From NCBI RefSeq assembly GCF_040049275.1, contig NZ_JBDZDT010000006.1, forward strand, positions 468,635 to 532,634: a DNA stretch of 64,000 nucleotides. Reading direction: 5' to 3'. Of the stretch, positions 1-8,226 are shown one piece after another; position 1 is the stretch's first letter; each line of letters opens with the position of its first letter. The stretch comes from Aquabacter sp040049275. Its GTDB lineage: Bacteria > Pseudomonadota > Alphaproteobacteria > Rhizobiales > Xanthobacteraceae. The position numbers and the translations under genes were made by a program. The notes below the pieces were generated by a model, which was not told where the DNA came from, made no database searches, and was given only the letters and a program-made list of their open reading frames with translations.

Positions 1-1
1 C

Positions 2-439
2 TCCATCGGCGAGATGAAGGGCTATTCCTTCCTCACCCCGTTCGAGAGCGTGAACCACCTCGCCGTGGTGCTCGGCCGCATCGGTGACGGGGAGAACGTC
101 CTGGTGCGCCTGCATCGTGCCGACCCCATCGCCGACGCGTTCGGCGGCGCGAAGACGGTGCAGAAGGCGCTGGAGCGCATCCAGGCGGAGGGCCGGGGCG
201 TGCTCGTCTATCTCCGCGACGGCACCTCGGGCGTGCCCGCCACCGCCATGGGCCATTCCGACAAGAGCGCCAGCGAGGCGGAGCGCGACCAGCATTGGCG
301 GGAAGTGGGCCTCGGCGCACAGATCCTGCGAGACCTCGGCGTGGTCTCCATCCGCCTTCTGGCCTCGAAGGCGCGGACCTATGTGGGCTTGGCCGGCTTC
401 GGCATCGAGATCGTGGAGACCGAATCCCTCGATTCGTGA
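2..439 (+). CDS. ribB: 3,4-dihydroxy-2-butanone-4-phosphate synthase with GTP cyclohydrolase II-like tail (C-terminal part)
   Basis: Only the C-terminal part is present; the frame is open to the left edge, so the ATG at 14 is internal. The visible protein aligns with the GTP cyclohydrolase II-like half of RibBA proteins: a VLVRLHRADPIADAFGG stretch followed by EGRGVLVYLRDG. Active cyclohydrolase II has zinc-binding cysteines here (roughly HSECLTGDVFG...RCDC). This protein has none, so the tail is unlikely to be catalytic. Alphaproteobacteria commonly carry such degenerate fusions, in which only the upstream RibB half makes dihydroxybutanone phosphate for riboflavin synthesis. The RibB half lies outside the window. 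Confidence 0.85.
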   Translation, partial: SIGEMKGYSFLTPFESVNHLAVVLGRIGDGENVLVRLHRADPIADAFGGAKTVQKALERIQAEGRGVLVYLRDGTSGVPATAMGHSDKSASEAERDQHWREVGLGAQILRDLGVVSIRLLASKARTYVGLAGFGIEIVETESLDS

Positions 440-541
440 CGCGCTGAAGAAACAGGCGGCTAACCTCTTCCTCACGGGGCGGCTTGGTGGCAGCATGATG
501 CGACGCATCATTCCTGCTGCCGTTCCCTTTAGGAGGAAGCC

Positions 542-1369
542 ATGGCTCAGCGGAAGTTGGGTGTCGCTGTCTTTCTCGCAGCCCTGGCCTGGGCGCTCGC
601 GCCTGCGACCGCTTCCGCCGCGCCGGCCCAGAAGGCTGACAATGTGGTGGACGTCCAGCTCGTCCTGGCGGTGGACATTTCCTATTCCATGGACCCGGAC
701 GAGCAAGCCTTGCAACGCGAGGGCTATGCGGCGGCGCTGATTTCCAGCGAGTTCCTGGACGCCCTCAAGCTCGGCCCCAACGGGCGGATCGCGGTGACCT
801 ATGTGGAATGGGCCGGCGAAAGCGAGCAGCGGGTGATATTGCCGTGGCAGATCGTCGACGGCCCGGCGAGCGCGAAGGCGCTCTCCGACGCCATCCTCGC
901 GACGCCGCTGCGGCGGGCCTATCGCACATCCATTTCCGGCGCCCTGCTGTTCTCCTCCAAGCTGTTCCAGTCCAGCGGCTATCGCGGCCTGCGCAACGTG
1001 ATCGACGTGTCCGGTGACGGGGTCAACAATCAGGGCCCGCCGGTGACGCGGGTGCGCGACGAGGTGGTGAGCCGCGGCGTCACCATCAACGGCCTGCCCT
1101 TGCTGCTGAAACGGGGCACCAATTCCGCCATGGATGTGCCGGAGCTGGACCTCTACTATGAGGATTGCGTCATCGGCGGCGCCGGGGCTTTCGTCATCCC
1201 GGTGCGCTCCACGGCGGAGTTCGCCCGCGCCATCAAGACCAAGCTGGTGCTGGAAGTGGCCGGAGTGAAGCCCCCATCCGCGTCATCGCGCGTCGTACCG
1301 GTGGTGGACCCCGCCCGCGTCTCCTGCCTTGTGGGCGAGCGCATGTGGCAAGAGCACTGGAACAATTGA
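542..1369 (+). CDS. Secreted DUF1194 / von Willebrand A-like protein
   Basis: A 275-residue protein with an N-terminal signal peptide (about residues 1-27, cleavage near ASA-A) and one vWA-like domain. A MIDAS-type metal motif DxSxS is visible at residues 45-49 (DISYS), and further conserved stretches are DVSGDGVNNQG and GLPLLL. This is typical of the DUF1194 family in Rhizobiales, whose role is unknown; vWA domains usually bind partners through a divalent metal. An AGGAGG-like ribosome site lies directly before the ATG at 542. It stands alone between ribB and a palindromic repeat. Confidence 0.85.
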   Translation: MAQRKLGVAVFLAALAWALAPATASAAPAQKADNVVDVQLVLAVDISYSMDPDEQALQREGYAAALISSEFLDALKLGPNGRIAVTYVEWAGESEQRVILPWQIVDGPASAKALSDAILATPLRRAYRTSISGALLFSSKLFQSSGYRGLRNVIDVSGDGVNNQGPPVTRVRDEVVSRGVTINGLPLLLKRGTNSAMDVPELDLYYEDCVIGGAGAFVIPVRSTAEFARAIKTKLVLEVAGVKPPSASSRVVPVVDPARVSCLVGERMWQEHWNN

Positions 1370-1410
1370 GGCCGGCCGGATTCCTTTGCCCACGTAGCAA
1401 CTAAACAACC

Positions 1411-1504
1411 GTCATGCCCGGGCTTGGCCCGGGCATCCACGTCCCACCGTTCGCTCAGCACATGCGGAGCCGCGTGGATGGCCGGGACAAGCCCGGCCAT
1501 GACG
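1411..1504. repeat. Palindromic intergenic repeat, copy 1
   Basis: About 94 bases with inverted outer arms: GTCATGCCCGGG on the left and the matching CCCGGCCATGAC type on the right. The inner GTGGATG/CATCCAC arms are also inverted. Related elements lie at about 11150-11312 and 19823-19918, all after or between genes. This is typical of dispersed palindromic elements in alphaproteobacterial chromosomes. Confidence 0.75.
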
Positions 1505-1542
1505 TGACGGCTTTCACGTTGCAGCTTACTTAGAGCTGCCCC

Positions 1543-2115
1543 TCACTTCTTCTGAGCGGCGGCCAGCTCGTAGCACATCTGAAGATGCATCTCGATCATG
1601 GGCAGGGTCTTCTTGGCGAAGGCCTGCACCACCTTGTTGTCCCCGCCCTTGGCATAGCCGGCGAAGAGGCCCACCGCATCCTGGTGGCCCTTGGTCTGGG
1701 CGGCGATGTAGTCCGCCTCAAAGGTCGCGCCCTCTTCGGACTTCAGGCGCGCCATGATCTTGTCCAGCTCGTCGCCGAGGCCCGCCGGCGGGGTGATGCC
1801 GGTATTCGCCTTGCCCAGGGCCGCGACGTAGTTCTTCCCGATCTGGGTGTGGTCCTTGATCATCTTCTTGGCGAAGGCGACGATCTTCTTGTTCTTGGTC
1901 TTGGTCAGCGCGAGCTGGCTCGACACGATCTCGAACTGGTTGGCGGCGGCGGCGGTCTCCACGAACGCCTTGGTGCTCGGCACGGTCGCGGCGGCGGCGA
2001 GAGCGGCCGGCGTGGGACCGGCGGCGGCGGCCGTCGGCATGCTCATGGTCTGCGCGGAAGCCAGCGTGGCGCTCAAAGCCAAGGCCACGGCGGAGGCGAA
2101 AATAACAGCCCTCAT
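1543..2115 (-). CDS. Secreted DUF4142 (ferritin-like fold) protein
   Basis: The start is placed at 2115 because a GGGGAGAGG ribosome site precedes it and translation from there begins with a signal peptide (MRAVIFASAVALALSATLASAQ). A reading frame continues further upstream but that extension is not signal-like. The mature part is a helical DUF4142 domain of about 150 residues with the usual motifs (KTKNKKIVAFAKKMIKDHTQ; DADYIAAQ-like; GH.DAV.LF). The family is periplasmic with a four-helix ferritin-like fold. Its biochemical role is unknown, and it is often stress-related in rhizobia. Confidence 0.85.
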   Translation of the reverse strand: MRAVIFASAVALALSATLASAQTMSMPTAAAAGPTPAALAAAATVPSTKAFVETAAAANQFEIVSSQLALTKTKNKKIVAFAKKMIKDHTQIGKNYVAALGKANTGITPPAGLGDELDKIMARLKSEEGATFEADYIAAQTKGHQDAVGLFAGYAKGGDNKVVQAFAKKTLPMIEMHLQMCYELAAAQKK

Positions 2116-2213
2116 TGCCCTCTCCCCGAAAAGGATACCGCCTCTTTCTAGCCCTTTTTCGGGGCACGGCACCAGCCCCCTTCCGCATGCCTCGCGGGCA
2201 TTAAGGCTCTGGC

Positions 2214-3428
2214 TTAGCGCTGGAAATGGCCCACCAGCTCCACGTGCGGCGAATAGCGGAACTGATCCACCGGGGTGACATGTCGCAGGCGGAATCCCCC
2301 TTCCGCCAGGAGCCGCGCATCGCGGGCGAAGGTGGAGGCGCTGCAGGAGACATAGGCGATGCGATCGAGCTTCGCCCGCGCCAGTTCCCGCGCCTGCGCT
2401 TCCGCCCCCTGGCGCGGCGGGTCGATGACCACCGCGTCGAACCGGGCAAGCTCCTCCGCCAGCAAAGGCCGGCGGAACAGGTCGCGCACCTCCGCCTCGA
2501 CGCCCTTCAGGCCGGGCGCCGACGCACGGGCGAGCGCGGCGATGGCGCCCGCATTGTTCTCATAGGCCGCAACGCGGGCGGTCTCGGCGAGGCGCAAGGC
2601 GAAGGTGCCGACGCCGCAGAACAGGTCCGCCACGCTCTTGGCACCCGCCACGATGGAGAGGGCCAGCATCGCCAGGGCCTCCTCCCCGGCCTGCGTCGCC
2701 TGGAGGAAAGACGCCGGCGGCAGATGCACCCGCGCCCGGCCCATGGTGACGAACGGCGCCTCGTGCTGCGCCACCAATTCCCCATGTCGGGTGAGGCGGG
2801 CGAGGCGGAAGGTTTGGGCGATGGCGCCGAGATCCATGGCGATCATGGGCGGGAGGGGGCCGGAGCCCCGCACATCCATGTCCATTCCCGCCTCGGTAGC
2901 GGTGACGTGGAGGTCGAGCGGCTTCTTCAGGGGTGCCAGCGCCTCGGCCACTGCCCGCGCGGCCGGCAGGGCCTGGTCCAGCGCCGGGGCCAGCACCGGG
3001 CATTCCACGATGGGCACCATGGAATGGGATTTGCGCTCGGCGAAGCCCACGATGGTCCGCGCGCCCGCCTGCCGCGCATGGAAGATCACGCGCCGCCGCC
3101 CAGCCCCATGGGCATCCACCAGCGGCGCAATCTCCGTCTCGATGCCTTCCCACCGGAGCGCCTGGACCACCAGATCCCGCTTCCAGCGCTGGTAGGCCCC
3201 CGCCTCCCAATGCTGGAGCAGGCAGCCGCCGCAAATGCCGAAATGGCCGCATTCAGGCGCGACGCGCTCAAGGCTCGCGGAGAGGATCCGCTCCACCTTG
3301 AGCTTGTCCTTCTCGCGCACCCCGCTCACCCGCTCGCCCGGCAGGGTATAAGGCGCGAACAGGGAGCCGTCCTCGGCCTCGATAATGCCGTCGCCCTGTG
3401 CGCCCATGCGCGCCACAACCGCCTCCAT
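2214..3428 (-). CDS. rlmD: 23S rRNA (uracil-5)-methyltransferase, RlmD/RumA family
   Basis: A class I SAM-dependent RNA m5U methyltransferase of 404 residues. It has an N-terminal TRAM-like segment, an iron-sulfur cluster cysteine set (C60, C66, C69 in CGHFGICGGC, plus a later Cys in VECPVL), the SAM motif DLFCGVGTF, the DPPRQG motif and the catalytic nucleophile in YVSCSA. The start at 3428 is chosen because its ATG shares one base with the tlyA stop (TGATG), so the two are translationally coupled. The frame is open further upstream, but that part lies inside tlyA. It could modify a different uridine than E. coli RlmD; the exact target is not readable from sequence. Confidence 0.88.
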   Translation of the reverse strand: MEAVVARMGAQGDGIIEAEDGSLFAPYTLPGERVSGVREKDKLKVERILSASLERVAPECGHFGICGGCLLQHWEAGAYQRWKRDLVVQALRWEGIETEIAPLVDAHGAGRRRVIFHARQAGARTIVGFAERKSHSMVPIVECPVLAPALDQALPAARAVAEALAPLKKPLDLHVTATEAGMDMDVRGSGPLPPMIAMDLGAIAQTFRLARLTRHGELVAQHEAPFVTMGRARVHLPPASFLQATQAGEEALAMLALSIVAGAKSVADLFCGVGTFALRLAETARVAAYENNAGAIAALARASAPGLKGVEAEVRDLFRRPLLAEELARFDAVVIDPPRQGAEAQARELARAKLDRIAYVSCSASTFARDARLLAEGGFRLRHVTPVDQFRYSPHVELVGHFQR

Positions 3429-4156
3429 CACGCTCGCTCTGCTCCGATCAGGAATTCGCGGTTGCCGTCGCCGCCTTCGATGGGCGAGGGGATGAGGCCG
3501 ACAACCCGCCATCCCAGCGCCGATACCTCCGCCGAGACGCGCGCGCAAACTTCCTCATGCACCGCCGCGTCGCGCACGATGCCCTTCTTCACCCGCGCCG
3601 GGCCCGCCTCGAACTGCGGCTTCACCAATGCCGCAAGGCGGGCGCCCTCCCCCGCCAGGCTCAAGGCGGCCGGCAGCACCAGCGAAAGGGAAATGAAGCT
3701 CACATCCACCACCACGAGATCCACGGGCTCCGGCACAAGCTCCCGCGACAGGGAGCGGGCGTCCGTGCCTTCGAACAATTGCACTTCCGGGCGCGCGCGC
3801 AGGCGCGGATGGAACTGGTCGTGCCCGACATCCACCGCATAGACCCGCCTGGCGCCGCGCGCGAGCAGCACATCGGTGAACCCGCCTGTCGAGGCGCCCA
3901 CATCCAGCGCGATGCAGCCTTCGGGATTGAAGCCGAAGGCATCCAGCGCGGCTTGCAGCTTCAGGCCGCCGCGCGAGACGAAGGGATGGGCCTCTTGCGC
4001 CAGCAGCACCGCATCCTCGGCCACTTCCTCGGAGGGTTTTGTGGCGGCCACACCGTCCACCCGCACCAGCCCCGCCCGCACCGCCGCCTGCGCGCGGGCC
4101 CGGCTGTCGAACAGGCCGCGCGCCACCAGCAGCTTATCGATGCGCTGACGCGTCAT
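3428..4156 (-). CDS. tlyA: TlyA family rRNA (cytidine-2'-O)-methyltransferase
   Basis: A 242-residue protein with an N-terminal S4 RNA-binding domain (RIDKLLVARGLFDSRARAQ, about residues 4-62) followed by an FtsJ/RrmJ-like methyltransferase domain. The SAM motif is LDVGASTGGFTDVLL. Length matches the family (about 240-270). In related alphaproteobacteria tlyA lies near dxs, as here, and it is directly followed by rlmD with a one-base overlap. It probably 2'-O-methylates 16S and/or 23S rRNA. Some TlyA proteins are annotated as hemolysins, which is not supported here. Confidence 0.88.
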   Translation of the reverse strand: MTRQRIDKLLVARGLFDSRARAQAAVRAGLVRVDGVAATKPSEEVAEDAVLLAQEAHPFVSRGGLKLQAALDAFGFNPEGCIALDVGASTGGFTDVLLARGARRVYAVDVGHDQFHPRLRARPEVQLFEGTDARSLSRELVPEPVDLVVVDVSFISLSLVLPAALSLAGEGARLAALVKPQFEAGPARVKKGIVRDAAVHEEVCARVSAEVSALGWRVVGLIPSPIEGGDGNREFLIGAERA

Positions 4157-4412
4157 TTAACCCTACCCTGATACGCCCCTAGGAAAGATCGTGAAACCGC
4201 GCCACCATCTCGCCATGGTGACCCTTCTAAAGGATGGTCGTGCGGTAAGATAGCAGAGCGTCGGCGGGGGCAATCCCACTGCCGGACCTTGACCCATCTC
4301 CCCGCGCCCGCGACGTTTTTTCCCTGAACCATCAAGCGACCTTCGCAGTTGAATGTCCGCCGTGACGCCCGAAGCGTATCGGCACCATGCAGCCGTCGGG
4401 ATCGGAGTCCGC

Positions 4413-4970
4413 ATGCGCCCAGTGCCAGCGCTTTTCGGCGCGCTTCTGATCACTTTTGGCCTCGGCACCGCCGAGGCGGCGACATCCACGGCCAAGACCA
4501 AGTCCACGAAATCCACCACCGCAAAACCGTCGGCACCGGTCGACACCCGGGTCTGGAGCGTCGTCCGCGGCGAGGGCACCTATGTGCTGCGCTTCGGCCA
4601 GCCTCGCGACCCCGACCCCGTCTTCGCCGCCACCTGCCAGCCCTCTGCGCAATTGCTCCAGATCGCCATCGAGGTGGAGGGAAAGCCGTTCGCCTCCGGT
4701 GATGGCGTCCCGCTGTCGCTCACCAATGGCAAGCGGCGGCTTGAGCTTGCGGCCACCGCCTTCCTCGGCTCCAGCGACGGGGCGCTGGTGGTGGAGGCCG
4801 CCGTGGCCCTGGAGCCGCGCGTGTTCGATCTGTTCCGTGCGGGCGACACCCTCAACGCGAAGATGCCGGCGGCGATCCCGAAAATGCCGAGCGTCAACCA
4901 GAGCTTTCCTCTGGCCAATGCGCGAGCGCGCCTCGCCGACTTCGAGGCGTCCTGCCTTTCCCGGCGCTAA
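4413..4970 (+). CDS. Secreted protein of unknown function
   Basis: The frame is open from 4353, but the start is placed at 4413 (MRPVPALFGALLITFGLGTAEAA) because this gives a clean signal peptide of about 23 residues. The mature protein is about 160 residues, begins with a Thr/Lys/Ser-rich linker and then has a compact beta-rich-looking domain with two cysteines (ATCQPS and the C-terminal ASCLSRR). I do not recognise the family. It lies just before another small secreted protein on the same strand, 74 bases downstream; the two may be co-expressed. Confidence 0.65.
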   Translation: MRPVPALFGALLITFGLGTAEAATSTAKTKSTKSTTAKPSAPVDTRVWSVVRGEGTYVLRFGQPRDPDPVFAATCQPSAQLLQIAIEVEGKPFASGDGVPLSLTNGKRRLELAATAFLGSSDGALVVEAAVALEPRVFDLFRAGDTLNAKMPAAIPKMPSVNQSFPLANARARLADFEASCLSRR

Positions 4971-5044
4971 CCAAGCTTCCGACTTCGGCTTTCCCTTTGC
5001 CGACGTCCGTCTATGATCCCGCGCGAACTGACAAGGAACACGCC

Positions 5045-5503
5045 ATGAAATGCGCGGCCCTCGCCCTTACGCTCCTCGCCGCCTCGGCTTTGCCGGCGGC
5101 CGCCCAGGTCAAGATGTCCTGGGGGACCACCGACACCGACACGGGGTCGGTGCTGTTCTTCGGCGTGCCCGAGACCGACAACTCCTTCATTTCCTTCACC
5201 TGCGACCGCGGCAACGCCACCGTGCTGGTCAGCTCGCACATCGGCTCCAAGGGCCTGAAGGCCAACGATCCCGCGAAGATCATCCTCACCGCCGGCAAGG
5301 TGAAGAAGGAGTTCTCCGGAAAGGGCGTCGCCAACGATGAAGCCGCGTCCGTGGACGTGGATGCCGGCGGCAAGCTGGCCGATATCAAGGCCGTCCTCGC
5401 CGGCGGCAAGCTGCTGGTGATCGAGACCAAGGGCGTCAAGCAGCAGGTGGTGCTCGACGGCGCAGTGGACGCCTACGGCCAGTTCGAGGGCGCCTGCAAA
5501 TAG
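5045..5503 (+). CDS. Secreted protein of unknown function
   Basis: A 152-residue protein starting with a signal peptide (MKCAALALTLLAASALPAAAQ). An AAGGAA ribosome site lies 8 bases before the ATG at 5045, which makes this start better than the upstream in-frame one at 4997. Two cysteines remain in the mature chain (FTCDRG and GACK at the very C terminus), a possible disulfide. The same two-cysteine layout and similar size are seen in the gene upstream, so the two may be distant relatives. Function unknown. It converges on dxs with a 26-base gap. Confidence 0.7.
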   Translation: MKCAALALTLLAASALPAAAQVKMSWGTTDTDTGSVLFFGVPETDNSFISFTCDRGNATVLVSSHIGSKGLKANDPAKIILTAGKVKKEFSGKGVANDEAASVDVDAGGKLADIKAVLAGGKLLVIETKGVKQQVVLDGAVDAYGQFEGACK

Positions 5504-5529
5504 GCGCCGCCAATTAGGCGCTCAACGCG

Positions 5530-7452
5530 TCACGCGCGCCGGGTGATCGGCGCGCGCGCCTCGGCGGGGCCGAGCAGCGACAAGGCCTTCGCCGTGATGG
5601 CATCGGCATCGAGCCCGGCCATGGCGATCTGATGCGCCGGGCTGTCATGGTCCATGTAGGTGTCGGGCAGCACCATGGAGCGCAGCTTGAAGCCGCGATC
5701 CAGCGCGCCGGCATCGCTCAGAAGCTGCATCACCTGGCTGCCGAAGCCGCCCACCGATCCCTCTTCCACCGTGATCATCGCTCCGTGCTCGCGGGCGAGC
5801 CGCAGCATCAGCGCGCTGTCGATGGGCTTTGCGAAACGGGCATCCGCCACCGTCGCCGACAGGCCGATGGCTGCCAGCTGGTCAGCCGCCTCCATGCAGG
5901 CCGCAAGCCGCGTGCCCAATGAGACGAGCGCGATATCCGTGCCCTCGCGCAGCACACGCCCGCGGCCGATGGGCAGCACCTCGCCCTGGTCCGGCCGCTC
6001 CACGCCCACGCCCTCGCCGCGCGGAAAACGGAAGGCGATGGGCCCTTCGTCGAACGCCACGGCGGTGGCGATCATATGGGTCAGCTCCGCCTCGTCGGCG
6101 GGGGCCATGATGGTGAAGCCCGGCAGGCAGGCGAGGAAGGCGACGTCATAGGCGCCCGCATGGGTCGCCCCGTCTGCCCCCACGAGTCCGGCCCGGTCGA
6201 TGGCGAAGCGCACCGGCAGGCCCTGGATGGCGACGTCGTGCACCACCTGGTCATAGGCCCGCTGGAGGAAAGTGGAATAAAGCGCGCAGAAGGGCTTGTA
6301 GCCCTCGGTCGCGAGCCCGGCGGCAAACGTCACCGCGTGCTGCTCGGCGATGCCCACATCGAAGGTGCGCTCGGGATACGCCTGCCCGAACAGATCGAGC
6401 CCCGTACCCGAGGGCATGGCCGCGGTGATGGCGACGATCTTCTCGTCGCGCCGCGCCTCGCTGATGAGGCTCTCAGCGAACACGCGGGTATAGGACGGCG
6501 CATTGGACTTGGGCTTAACCTGCGTGCCCGTCACCACGTCGAACTTGACCACGCCGTGATACTTGTCGGCGGAGGCCTCGGCGGGGGCGTAGCCCTTGCC
6601 CTTCTGGGTCACCACATGCACCAGGATCGGCCCGGTCTTGGCGTCGCGCACATTGCGCAGCACCGGAAGCAGGTGCTCCAGATTGTGGCCGTCGATGGGG
6701 CCCACATAATAGAAGCCCATCTCCTCGAACAGCGTGCCGCCGGTCCAGAAGCCGCGCGCGAACTCCTCCGCCCGCTGCGCGCCGCGCTCCACGAACTTCG
6801 GCATGTGGCGGGAGAGCTGCTTGCCCAGCTCGCGCAGCGAGAGATAGGTGCGCCCGGAGATGAGCCGCGCCAGATAGGCCGACATGGCGCCCGTGGGCGG
6901 GGCGATGGACATGTCATTGTCGTTGAGGATGACGATGAGCCGGCTGTCCATGGCGCCGGCATTGTTCATCGCTTCATAGGCCATGCCCGCCGACATGGCG
7001 CCGTCTCCGATGACGCAAACGACGTTGCGGTCTTCCCCCGAGAGGTCGCGCGCCACCGCCATGCCGAGCCCGGCCGAGATGGAAGTGGAGGAATGGGCGG
7101 CGCCGAACGGGTCGTATTCGCTCTCGGACCTCCGGGTGAAGCCGGAAAGCCCCCCGCTCTGGCGCAGGGTGCGGATGCGGTCGCGCCGGCCGGTGAGAAT
7201 CTTGTGGGGATAGGCTTGGTGCCCCACGTCCCAGATCAGCCGGTCGCGCGGGGTCTCGAAGACGTGGTGCAGCGCAACGGTGAGTTCCACCACGCCGAGC
7301 CCGGCGCCCAAATGCCCGCCCGTGACGGAAACCGCATCGATGGTCTCGGCGCGCAGCTCGTCGGCAAGCTGCTGCAGTTTCTCGTCCGGCAGCGCCCGCA
7401 GGTCGGCGGGCGAGGTCACCGTGTCGAGAAGCGGGGTCCTGGAAACCGTCAC
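5530..7452 (-). CDS. dxs: 1-deoxy-D-xylulose-5-phosphate synthase
   Basis: Thiamine-diphosphate enzyme joining pyruvate and glyceraldehyde-3-phosphate, the first step of the MEP isoprenoid pathway. Key motifs are the substrate-binding GHQAYPHKILTGRRD, the ThDP motif GDGAMSAGMAYEAMNNAG and a transketolase-type C-terminal domain with DVGIAEQHAVTFAAGLA. The start is a GTG at 7452 with a GGGCGGAG ribosome site. This gives 640 residues, the usual length. The frame continues about 100 codons upstream to a TTG at 7755, but that part is low in GC and unlike Dxs N termini. Confidence 0.95.
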   Translation of the reverse strand: MTVSRTPLLDTVTSPADLRALPDEKLQQLADELRAETIDAVSVTGGHLGAGLGVVELTVALHHVFETPRDRLIWDVGHQAYPHKILTGRRDRIRTLRQSGGLSGFTRRSESEYDPFGAAHSSTSISAGLGMAVARDLSGEDRNVVCVIGDGAMSAGMAYEAMNNAGAMDSRLIVILNDNDMSIAPPTGAMSAYLARLISGRTYLSLRELGKQLSRHMPKFVERGAQRAEEFARGFWTGGTLFEEMGFYYVGPIDGHNLEHLLPVLRNVRDAKTGPILVHVVTQKGKGYAPAEASADKYHGVVKFDVVTGTQVKPKSNAPSYTRVFAESLISEARRDEKIVAITAAMPSGTGLDLFGQAYPERTFDVGIAEQHAVTFAAGLATEGYKPFCALYSTFLQRAYDQVVHDVAIQGLPVRFAIDRAGLVGADGATHAGAYDVAFLACLPGFTIMAPADEAELTHMIATAVAFDEGPIAFRFPRGEGVGVERPDQGEVLPIGRGRVLREGTDIALVSLGTRLAACMEAADQLAAIGLSATVADARFAKPIDSALMLRLAREHGAMITVEEGSVGGFGSQVMQLLSDAGALDRGFKLRSMVLPDTYMDHDSPAHQIAMAGLDADAITAKALSLLGPAEARAPITRRA

Positions 7453-7842
7453 GAAAAACTCCGCCCAATCGGCCGTCTTGGCGCTGGAGGGACCGGGCCG
7501 GTCCGACGGGACGGGCCGGGTCGGCGGTTTCTCCCGCGCAGGCCTTTGAGGCTTACACGGCTGCACCGAAACGCGCAACGGATCAAGGAAATGGCCCCGT
7601 TTTGCGGCACCATCAGCGCAGCATCCGATAGTCCCGCGCCTCACCCACAGGAGCCCTAAATCTGGGAATAATTTTGGAAACAACAAGACGTATGTGCGGC
7701 ATAGATTCGGCGTATAAAAGTATATTCTGAGCCAATTATAAGATTTTTTGCCCAAACAGTCCTAGATGACATCATCCTCATTATTTCAGGAACCCTTCGC
7801 TACTCCCATCGTTCGAATTCGGGCATAGCATTGGAGAACATC
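7453..7842. other. Divergent intergenic region with an AT-rich segment
   Basis: 390 bases between the dxs start (minus) and the DUF1236 gene (plus). The part from about 7655 to 7790 is much richer in A and T than the surrounding DNA and probably holds promoters. A match to the EcfG promoter is annotated separately. I see no further gene here. Confidence 0.6.
7789..7813 (+). promoter_or_regulatory. Candidate EcfG (general stress sigma factor) promoter
   Basis: GGAAC at 7789-7793 and CGTT at 7810-7813, separated by exactly 16 bases. This fits the alphaproteobacterial EcfG consensus GGAAC-N16/17-CGTT. It lies 30 bases before the DUF1236 start codon. The assignment is from motif match only. Confidence 0.7.
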
Positions 7843-8190
7843 ATGCGTGCTAACTTTGCAGTAGCGACCATTGCCGCGCTTCTTGTCACAGCGCCGGCAC
7901 TGGCCCAGACAAGCACCACCACCACCGTTTCGCCCAGCGGGTCCAGCTCGGTCTCCGTCACCACAGAGCAGCGCACCAAGATCCGCGATTATGTGGTCCG
8001 CGAGCAGCGTCCGTCGGTGGCCGCGCCGTCCGGCTTCACCGTTTCCACGGGTGCCACGGTCCCCCAAAGCGTTGAGCTCTATTCCTTCCCGTCCGACGTG
8101 GGCGTCAGCCGCTACCGCTATTCCGTGATCGGCGGCCAGACCGTGCTGGTGGAGCCCGGCACCCGGAAGGTCATCCAGATCATCGAGTAA
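7843..8190 (+). CDS. Secreted DUF1236 family protein
   Basis: A 115-residue protein with a signal peptide (MRANFAVATIAALLVTAPALAQ), a Thr/Ser-rich linker and a DUF1236 domain (KIRDYVVREQRPSV; the YRYSVIGGQTVLVEPGTRKV ending is typical). A GGAGA ribosome site sits 7 bases before 7843, so this start is preferred to the ATG-like frame start at 7831. The family is small, periplasmic and common in Rhizobiales; its function is unknown. The EcfG-type promoter directly upstream suggests induction in the general stress response. Confidence 0.85.
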   Translation: MRANFAVATIAALLVTAPALAQTSTTTTVSPSGSSSVSVTTEQRTKIRDYVVREQRPSVAAPSGFTVSTGATVPQSVELYSFPSDVGVSRYRYSVIGGQTVLVEPGTRKVIQIIE

Positions 8191-8226
8191 CCTGAACGTC
8201 AGCACACCGATGAAAGCGGGGCGTCG

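Noticed and set aside
2226..3842. 538-codon plus-strand open frame opposite rlmD and tlyA
   Set aside because: No recognisable domain; an Arg/His/Gly-rich shadow of two well-supported genes on the other strand.
7453..7755. In-frame extension of dxs by about 100 codons
   Set aside because: Begins at a TTG, has low GC and no similarity to Dxs N termini; the GTG at 7452 has a good ribosome site and gives the normal 640-residue length.
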